Source of the DNA: Paraburkholderia sp. UYCP14C
Lineage (GTDB): Bacteria > Pseudomonadota > Gammaproteobacteria > Burkholderiales > Burkholderiaceae
Assembly: GCF_004197395.1 (NCBI RefSeq)
Contig: NZ_SELS01000002.1
Coordinates: forward strand, 62,001 to 126,000
Direction of reading: 5' to 3'
DNA length: 64,000 nucleotides
Shown: positions 58,072-64,000 of the stretch, piece by piece
How positions within the stretch are numbered: the stretch's first letter is position 1
Layout: every line of letters starts with the position of its first letter
Translations under genes and position numbers: made by a program
Notes under the pieces: model-generated
Told to the model about the DNA's origin: nothing
Database searches by the model: none
Seen by the model: only the letters and a program-made list of their open reading frames with translations

Positions 58072-60570
58072 ATGCCGTGGTTCATCCTGGCGCTCGTCAT
58101 CGCCGCCTTCGCCCTCGTCTACGTTCAGGCCCGCGCTTCGTGGTGGCTCGCCGCGCTGATCGTCTGGATCGCGGCCGCGCACCTGAGCGGCGCGGCTGGC
58201 CCGCTGCTGACGACCCTGCTCGCGATCGTGTTCGTCCCACCCGCCCTCGTGCTGACGCTCAAGCCGCTGCGCCGCGCATGGCTCGCGAAACCGGTGCTCG
58301 ACACGTTCCGCAAGATCCTGCCGCAGATGTCGCCGACCGAGCGCGATGCGATCGAGGCCGGCACGGTCTGGTGGGACGCCGAGCTGTTCTCGGGCCGCCC
58401 GCATTGGGACACGCTGCTCGGCTACGGCCCGGCCACGCTCAGCGCCGAAGAGCAGGCGTTTCTCGAGGTCGAATGCGAGCAGCTGTGCGACCTCGCGAAC
58501 GACTGGGACACCACGATGGTCTGGCAGGACCTGTCGCCGCAAACGTGGCAGTTCATCAAGCAGCACGGCTTTCTCGGCATGATCATTCCGCAGCAGTACG
58601 GCGGCAAACAGTTCTCCGCGTACGCGCATTCGCAGGTCATCATGAAGCTCGCGACGCGCTGCTCGGCCGCGGCCGTGTCGGTGATGGTGCCGAACTCGCT
58701 CGGCCCCGCCGAGCTGCTGATGCACTACGGCACCGACGCGCAGAAGAACCACTACCTGCCGCGTCTCGCGCGCGGCGAGGAGATCCCCTGCTTCGCGCTG
58801 ACGAGCCCGTATGCCGGTTCCGACGCCGCCGCGATTCCCGACGTCGGCATCGTCTGCCAGGGCATCCACGAGGGCCGCGAGACGCTCGGCTTTCGTGTTA
58901 CGTGGGACAAGCGCTACATCACGCTCGGGCCGATCGCGACCGTGCTAGGCCTCGCGTTCCGCGCGCTCGATCCCGACCATCTGCTCGGCGCGAACGACGA
59001 GCCCGGCATCACCTGCGCGCTGATTCCGACCGACCACCCCGGCGTCGACATCGGCCGCCGTCACTGGCCGTTGAACGCCGTGTTCCAGAACGGCCCGAAC
59101 TCGGGCAAGGACGTGTTCATTCCGCTCGACTGGGTGATCGGCGGACGCGCGCAGGTCGGCAACGGCTGGCGCATGCTGATGGAGTGCCTGGCGGCGGGCC
59201 GCGCGATCTCGCTGCCGTCGTCGAACGTCGGGATGGCGAAGCTCGCGGTGCGCGGGACCGGCGCGTATGCCGCGATTCGCCGCCAGTTCCGCACCGCCGT
59301 CGGCAACTTCGAGGGCGTGCAGGAAGCGCTCGGCCGCATGGGCGGCAACCTGTACGTGATGGACGCCGCGCGCCGCCTGTCCGCGCAGGCGGTCGATCTG
59401 GGCGAAAAGCCGTCCGTGATTTCGGCGATCGCCAAGTATCACATCACCGAGCGTGCGCGCATGGTCATCAACGACGGCATGGACGTGGTCGCCGGCAAGG
59501 GTATCTGCATGGGGCCGTCGAACTTTCTGGCGCGCGCTTATCAACAGGTGCCGATCTCGATCACCGTCGAAGGCGCGAATATCCTGACGCGCTGCCTGAT
59601 CATCTTCGGCCAGGGCGCGATTCGCTGCCATCCGTACGTGTTGAAGGAAATGACGGCGACGCACGAGCCAGATCAGGCGAAGGCCTTGCGCGAATTCGAC
59701 GCGGCGTTCTTCGGTCACGTGAATTTCACCGTGTCGAACGTGCTGCGCAGCGCCGTGTATGGGATCACCGGCGGCGCGCTGATCGCGAAGCCGCACCGTG
59801 CATACGCGCCGCTCCATGCATACTATCGCGCGGCGACCCGACTGTCGACCGTGTTCGCATTGCTCGCCGATGTGTCGATGCTCGTGCTCGGCGGCGATCT
59901 GAAGCGCCGCGAACGCATCTCGGCACGCCTCGGCGACGTGCTGTCGCAGCTGTTCCTGATCTCGGCGACATTGAAGCGTTTCGAGGACGAAGGCCGTCAG
60001 CAGGCCGACCTGCCGCTCGTGCGCTGGGGCGTCGAAGATGCGCTATACAAGGCGCAGCACGCGCTCGACGGCGTGCTCGCGAACTACCCGAACCGCGCCG
60101 CCGCGACGCTCGTGCGGCTGCTCGCGTTCCCGTTCGGCCTGCCGCATGGCGAGCCGTCGGACCGCCTCGGCAGCGAAATCGCCGAGCTGATGCAAACGCC
60201 CGGCGCCGCGCGCGAGCGGCTCGTCGCCGACTCGTACGTGCCGCATCCGGACGTCGACGCGCTCGGCTACGGCGAGCTCGTGTTCGCGCTGAATCCGCAG
60301 TTCACGCTAATCGAGCAGAAGCTGCGCGACGCCGTCAAGCAGGGGCTGCTCGAACCGCTGCCGCAAAGCCTGCCGCAGCTCGCCGCCTGGACCGACGCGG
60401 CGCAACGCCAGGGGCTCATCGACGCGGACGAGCGGCGCGTGCTCGACGACTACGCGCGCTACGGCGCGCACGTCGTCAAGGTCGACGATTTCCCCGCCGA
60501 TTTCGACATGCTCGCGAATTTGCAGCAGCGCAAGCAGGCGCTCGAAAAGGCGCTGGAGCAGGCGGCCTGA
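58072..60570 (+). CDS. fadE: Acyl-CoA dehydrogenase FadE
   Basis: This 832-residue, FAD-dependent enzyme does the first step of fatty-acid beta-oxidation. Two N-terminal hydrophobic segments (WFILALVIAAFALVYVQARA) indicate membrane association, as in E. coli FadE. The catalytic part includes GFLGMIIPQQYGGKQFSAYA, CFALTSPYAGSDAAAIPD and IVTVEGANILTR-like ITVEGANILTRCLIIFGQGA. The ATG at 58072 has an ideal AAGGAGG upstream. Length is normal for the large FadE class. Confidence 0.96.
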   Translation: MPWFILALVIAAFALVYVQARASWWLAALIVWIAAAHLSGAAGPLLTTLLAIVFVPPALVLTLKPLRRAWLAKPVLDTFRKILPQMSPTERDAIEAGTVWWDAELFSGRPHWDTLLGYGPATLSAEEQAFLEVECEQLCDLANDWDTTMVWQDLSPQTWQFIKQHGFLGMIIPQQYGGKQFSAYAHSQVIMKLATRCSAAAVSVMVPNSLGPAELLMHYGTDAQKNHYLPRLARGEEIPCFALTSPYAGSDAAAIPDVGIVCQGIHEGRETLGFRVTWDKRYITLGPIATVLGLAFRALDPDHLLGANDEPGITCALIPTDHPGVDIGRRHWPLNAVFQNGPNSGKDVFIPLDWVIGGRAQVGNGWRMLMECLAAGRAISLPSSNVGMAKLAVRGTGAYAAIRRQFRTAVGNFEGVQEALGRMGGNLYVMDAARRLSAQAVDLGEKPSVISAIAKYHITERARMVINDGMDVVAGKGICMGPSNFLARAYQQVPISITVEGANILTRCLIIFGQGAIRCHPYVLKEMTATHEPDQAKALREFDAAFFGHVNFTVSNVLRSAVYGITGGALIAKPHRAYAPLHAYYRAATRLSTVFALLADVSMLVLGGDLKRRERISARLGDVLSQLFLISATLKRFEDEGRQQADLPLVRWGVEDALYKAQHALDGVLANYPNRAAATLVRLLAFPFGLPHGEPSDRLGSEIAELMQTPGAARERLVADSYVPHPDVDALGYGELVFALNPQFTLIEQKLRDAVKQGLLEPLPQSLPQLAAWTDAAQRQGLIDADERRVLDDYARYGAHVVKVDDFPADFDMLANLQQRKQALEKALEQAA

Positions 60571-60718
60571 TGCGCGCGCGCTCACGCAGAATAAACTACC
60601 GACGCGGCGTGGCAAACCGTACCCGAGTCACACAACTCAAGGCACACTGACACACGTCCGACGCCCCTGAAAAAAACCAGAGGCTGGCGGCGGCGCGTCC
60701 AGCGGAGCAACCGATAAC

Positions 60719-62140
60719 ATGAACGACTCCTACCTGAAGTTCGTCAACTCGCCGTTCGGCGGCCGCCTCGCGCGCTCGCTCGGACTGCCGAATCCCGAGG
60801 TGCTGCGGCGCTATCGCGCGGACCGGCCCGAGTTCGACGGTCTGATCGCGATCGGCGCGGGCCGCGAGCCGCGCCTGTTCGACGCGCTCGCGAGTCTGAT
60901 CGCCAGCATCGGCATGACGAGCGTCGCGCACGAAAGCGCCGGGCTCTGGGTGCCGCTCGCCAATCGCCACGGCTTGATGACCGGCCGCTTCGAGCCGGCC
61001 GAAGCCGCTTCGCCGGGCAAGCTCGCCGCGCTGCTGTTCGACGCGAGCGGTATCGACGACAGCAGTCAGCTCGAAGCGCTGCACGGCTTTTTCCACGACA
61101 CGCTGCGCTCGCTCGGCAAGTGCGGGCGCATCGTCGTGCTGGGCCGGCCGCCCGAGGCCTGCGCGGGCCCGCGTCAATGGACCGCCCAGCGCGCGCTCGA
61201 AGGGCTCGTGCGCTCGCTCGGCAAGGAAGCGCGGCGCGGCATCACCGCGAATCTCGTGTACGTCGAGGACGGCTCTGAAAGTGCCGTCGACGCGACGCTG
61301 CGCTTTTTCCTGTCGCCGCGCTCGGCCTATGTGTCGGGTCAGGTGGTGCGAATCTCGGCCAATCGCGACGGCGCGAGCCCGCACGACCCTCTCCCGTTCG
61401 ACTGGCGCCAGCCGCTCGCCGGCCGGCGCGCGCTCGTCACGGGCGCCGCGCGCGGCATCGGCGCGGCCATCGCGAGCGTGCTCGCGGCCGAGGGCGCGCA
61501 GGTGATCGGCCTCGACATTCCGTCCGCGCGCGACGCGCTCGACGCGACCATGCGACAGCTGAACGGCAGCGCGCTCGCGTTCGACATCGCCGCGCCCGAG
61601 GCGCCCGCGCAGATCGTCGCCGCGCTCGACGAGCTCGGCGTCGACATCGTCGTGCACAACGCCGGCATTACGAAGGACAAGACCATCGCGAAGATGACCG
61701 GCGCCGCGTGGCAAAGCGTGATCGACATCAACCTGAGCGCGCAGGAGCGCATCGACGACGCGCTGCTCGCGGGCGGCATCCTGCGCGACGGCGGGCGCAT
61801 CGTCGCGGTGTCGTCGATCAGCGGCATCGCGGGCAATCCCGGCCAGACCAATTACGCGACGTCGAAGGCCGGCGTGATCGGACGGGTGCAGAGCATGGCG
61901 CCGCAACTGCGCGCGCGCGGCATCACGATCAACGCGGTCGCGCCCGGCTTCATCGAAACGCAGATGACCGCGAAGATTCCGCTCGCGATCCGCGAGGCCG
62001 GCCGCCGCATGAACTCGATGAGCCAGGGCGGCCAGCCGGTCGACGTCGCGCAAACCATCGCGTGGCTCGCGCATCCGGGCTCGGCCGGCGTGACGGGCCA
62101 GGTCGTGCGCGTGTGCGGTCAAAGCCTGATCGGCGCCTGA
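60719..62140 (+). CDS. High-molecular-weight 3-oxoacyl reductase (FabG4-like)
   Basis: This 473-residue SDR has a flavodoxin-like N-terminal domain (about 1-220) and a classical SDR domain. The latter has cofactor motif RALVTGAARGIGAAIASVLA, NNAG-type HNAGITKDKTIAKMTGAAW, catalytic Ser in SSISGIAGNPGQTNYATSKA and Tyr-x3-Lys. It is of the FabG4/HMwFabG kind that reduces 3-ketoacyl-CoA with NADH, and lies between fadE and a MaoC hydratase, as in other Proteobacteria and Mycobacteria. Confidence 0.93.
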   Translation: MNDSYLKFVNSPFGGRLARSLGLPNPEVLRRYRADRPEFDGLIAIGAGREPRLFDALASLIASIGMTSVAHESAGLWVPLANRHGLMTGRFEPAEAASPGKLAALLFDASGIDDSSQLEALHGFFHDTLRSLGKCGRIVVLGRPPEACAGPRQWTAQRALEGLVRSLGKEARRGITANLVYVEDGSESAVDATLRFFLSPRSAYVSGQVVRISANRDGASPHDPLPFDWRQPLAGRRALVTGAARGIGAAIASVLAAEGAQVIGLDIPSARDALDATMRQLNGSALAFDIAAPEAPAQIVAALDELGVDIVVHNAGITKDKTIAKMTGAAWQSVIDINLSAQERIDDALLAGGILRDGGRIVAVSSISGIAGNPGQTNYATSKAGVIGRVQSMAPQLRARGITINAVAPGFIETQMTAKIPLAIREAGRRMNSMSQGGQPVDVAQTIAWLAHPGSAGVTGQVVRVCGQSLIGA

Positions 62141-62154
62141 ACGGGAGCATGGGC

Positions 62155-63090
62155 ATGGACGAACCGCGTGATCCGTTCGGCAGCCGTCATCTCGCGCCCG
62201 CGCCGGGCGGCGACGGCGCGCGGCCGAAAACCGTCGTCATCGACACGCTGCCCGCGCCGGCGAAGCTGTACGGGCGCGCGCTGACGGGCATCGTCAAGCG
62301 CGGCCGCGACTCGCGGCTGCCGCCGTTGCGGCTCGTGCGCCCCGCCGTCGCGCTCGAGCCCGGCCCCGTGTGGCGCTATGCGCGCGTATGCGGCTTCATC
62401 CCCGAGCACGGCGTGCCGCTCACCTACCCGCATCTGCTGGCGTTTCCGTTGCATCTGCTGATGCTGACCGACCCCGCGTTTCCATGGCCCGCGCTCGGCC
62501 TCGTGCATCTGGCCAATCACGTGCGGCTGCGCCGGCCGCTCGCGTACAAGGACCTGTTGCGCATCGAGGTCGAATTCGGCGCGCTGCTGCGTCACGACAA
62601 GGGCCAGGCGTTCGTCGTGCATACCCGCATCTATCGACGCGGCGAGGCGGTGTGGGACGGCGACAGCGTTTATCTGAAGCGCGCGGTGCCGGCGCTCGGC
62701 TATCCGCTCGAAGCGCTGACGCTCGGCCCCGAGCGGTTGCAGCGGATCGCGCGCTGGCAGCTCGCGCCGCAACTGGGCCGCGATTACGCGAGCGTGTCGG
62801 GCGACTACAACCCGATCCACATGAGTGCGTTGTCGGCGAAGGCGTTCGGCTTTCCGCGCGCGATCGCGCACGGCATGTGGACGCTTGCGCGCGCCGCGTC
62901 GTCGCTGCAGCCGCCCAAGCCGCTCGCCGAAGCGACGCTCGCCGCCGAGTTCAAGGTGCCGATGCTGCTGCCGGGCGAAGCGTCGCTGTGGAGCGCGTCG
63001 CCGTCGTTGATCGAGCGCGATCTCGAGGTGCGCGATATTGCCGGGGAGAAGCCGCATTTGCGCGGGCGCATGCAGTGGCGGCTGCTGTGA
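62155..63090 (+). CDS. MaoC-like acyl-CoA hydratase
   Basis: The 311-residue protein has a double hotdog arrangement. The C-terminal half carries the MaoC hydratase motif DYASVSGDYNPIHMSALSAK (with Asp and His of the R-hydratase site) and GFPRAIAHGMWTLARAASSL. I chose the ATG at 62155 (MDEPRDPFG), 7 bases after GGGAG; an ATG at 62149 is too close to that site. It directly follows fabG4, and the pair likely form or consume R-3-hydroxyacyl-CoA. Confidence 0.92.
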   Translation: MDEPRDPFGSRHLAPAPGGDGARPKTVVIDTLPAPAKLYGRALTGIVKRGRDSRLPPLRLVRPAVALEPGPVWRYARVCGFIPEHGVPLTYPHLLAFPLHLLMLTDPAFPWPALGLVHLANHVRLRRPLAYKDLLRIEVEFGALLRHDKGQAFVVHTRIYRRGEAVWDGDSVYLKRAVPALGYPLEALTLGPERLQRIARWQLAPQLGRDYASVSGDYNPIHMSALSAKAFGFPRAIAHGMWTLARAASSLQPPKPLAEATLAAEFKVPMLLPGEASLWSASPSLIERDLEVRDIAGEKPHLRGRMQWRLL

Positions 63091-63167
63091 GGTGTGAGCG
63101 CGCCGTTCGCAGCGTGTGCAGCGTGTGCATCGACCAATAATCTGGGAACGACCCAAAGGAGCCGAGC

Positions 63168-64000
63168 ATGTCCCACCCGCAACCCGCCGTGCGCCGCGTC
63201 GCCATCGTCGGGGGCAACCGGATTCCGTTTGCCCGCTCGAACACCGCGTATGCGAGCGCATCGAATCAGGACATGCTGACGTTCACGCTGCAAGGGCTGA
63301 TCGATCGCTACGACCTGCACGGCGTGCGTCTGGGCGAAGTCGCGGCGGGCGCGGTGATCAAGCACTCGCGCGACTTCAACCTGACGCGCGAGTCCGTGCT
63401 GTCCACCACGCTCGCGAAGGAAACCCCCGCCTACGACGTGCAGCAGGCCTGCGGCACCGGCCTCGAAGCCGCGCTCCTCGTCGCCGGCAAGATCGCGCTC
63501 GGGCAGATCGACGCGGGCATCGCGGGCGGCGTCGATACCACCTCCGACGCGCCGATCGGCGTCAACGAGCGCATGCGCAAGATCCTGCTCGAAGCGAATC
63601 GCGGCAGGAGCACGGGCGAGCGTATCGCCGCGTTCAGCAGGCTGCGGCCCGGCATGTTCTTCAAGCCGCTGTTGCCGCGCAACGTCGAGCCGCGCACGGG
63701 GCTGTCGATGGGCGAGCATTGCGAGCTGATGGCCAAGCGCTGGAACATTTCGCGCGAGGCGCAGGACGTGCTCGCGTTCGAGAGCCATCGCAAGCTCGCC
63801 GATGCTTACGCGCGCGGCTTCGTCAACGATCTGATGACGCCGTACAAAGGCCTCGCGCGCGACAACAACCTGCGCGCCGACCTGTCGCTCGAAAAGCTGT
63901 CGAGTCTGAAGCCGGTGTTCGACCGCGACGCCGGCACGCTGACCGCCGGCAATTCGACGCCGCTGACCGACGGCGCGTCCGCGGTGCTGCTCGCGAGCGA
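63168..64000 (+). CDS. fadI: Acetyl-CoA C-acyltransferase FadI-like (cut by window edge)
   Basis: The first 277 residues of a thiolase are present, open to the window end. It begins MSHPQPAVRRVAIVGGNRIP and has the active-site Cys in VQQACGTGLEAALLVAGKI, then SMGEHCELMAKRWNISREAQ and AGNSTPLTDGASAVLLASE. This is the thiolysis step of beta-oxidation. The ATG at 63168 follows AAAGGAG. The family is FadI/PhaA-like; the C-terminal Cys-His region is outside the window. Confidence 0.95.
   Translation, partial: MSHPQPAVRRVAIVGGNRIPFARSNTAYASASNQDMLTFTLQGLIDRYDLHGVRLGEVAAGAVIKHSRDFNLTRESVLSTTLAKETPAYDVQQACGTGLEAALLVAGKIALGQIDAGIAGGVDTTSDAPIGVNERMRKILLEANRGRSTGERIAAFSRLRPGMFFKPLLPRNVEPRTGLSMGEHCELMAKRWNISREAQDVLAFESHRKLADAYARGFVNDLMTPYKGLARDNNLRADLSLEKLSSLKPVFDRDAGTLTAGNSTPLTDGASAVLLAS

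Overview
The window is high-GC DNA (roughly 65% by eye) with dense genes on both strands. Its gene families point to a Burkholderiales bacterium, most likely Paraburkholderia/Burkholderia or a close relative: an ImuA-ImuB-DnaE2 mutasome, a DUF4148 protein, a PsrA-like regulator beside FadE/FabG/MaoC/FadI, BTLCP and DUF2252 proteins, and many GFA-family proteins. This is an inference from family content. I saw no rRNA, tRNA, CRISPR array, transposase or prophage.

Region 1 (1-3.5 kb) is signal transduction plus debris. It holds the start of a HAMP-domain sensor, a chimera of two truncated genes (histidine kinase joined to an MFS transporter) and one intact histidine kinase. Region 2 (3.7-14.5 kb) is the most interesting part, a quinoprotein alcohol-oxidation module. 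A pqqABCDE operon (minus strand) and a PQQ alcohol dehydrogenase operon (plus strand) flank a gene for an AcoR-like sigma54 activator. Both operons have a GG-N10-GC sigma54 promoter, and both intergenic regions carry TGT-N11-ACA sites. The dehydrogenase has the extra Asp that marks lanthanide-type enzymes. It is followed by a fused XoxJ-like/cytochrome c protein, a Tat-exported HiPIP, and a divergent RpoD-like sigma factor whose start overlaps the HiPIP gene. pqqB in this locus has lost its middle in frame.

Region 3 (14.5-22 kb) has two GFA proteins and an SOS mutagenesis operon (LexA box, imuA, imuB, dnaE2) followed by an enlarged SRAP/HMCES-type DNA-protein crosslink gene. Region 4 (22.3-30.2 kb) is a carbon-storage operon: phosphoketolase, glycogen phosphorylase, glycogen debranching enzyme, then a small acidic protein and a universal stress protein. 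Region 5 (30-44 kb) holds a LapG-like cysteine protease behind a 15-bp tandem repeat, a phospholipase C-type phosphoesterase, a DUF2252 protein, a SulP transporter, a K+ channel, a tripartite efflux system (DUF2955/HlyD/outer membrane factor) and an AI-2E family permease.

Region 6 (43.7-55 kb) is accessory: small enzymes, exported proteins, a PstS homologue, a possible PD-(D/E)XK nuclease, and several broken genes (frameshifted YCII, internally deleted SDR, internally deleted GAF/hybrid kinase). Region 7 (55.4-64 kb) has an SHS-type MFS transporter with a strong terminator, then a fatty-acid beta-oxidation cluster: PsrA-like regulator, fadE, high-molecular-weight fabG, maoC, fadI (cut by the window end).

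A theme across the window is internal deletion. At least four genes (histidine kinase/MFS, pqqB, SDR, GAF/response regulator) keep recognisable ends but have lost their middles, with no mobile element seen at any of the junctions.
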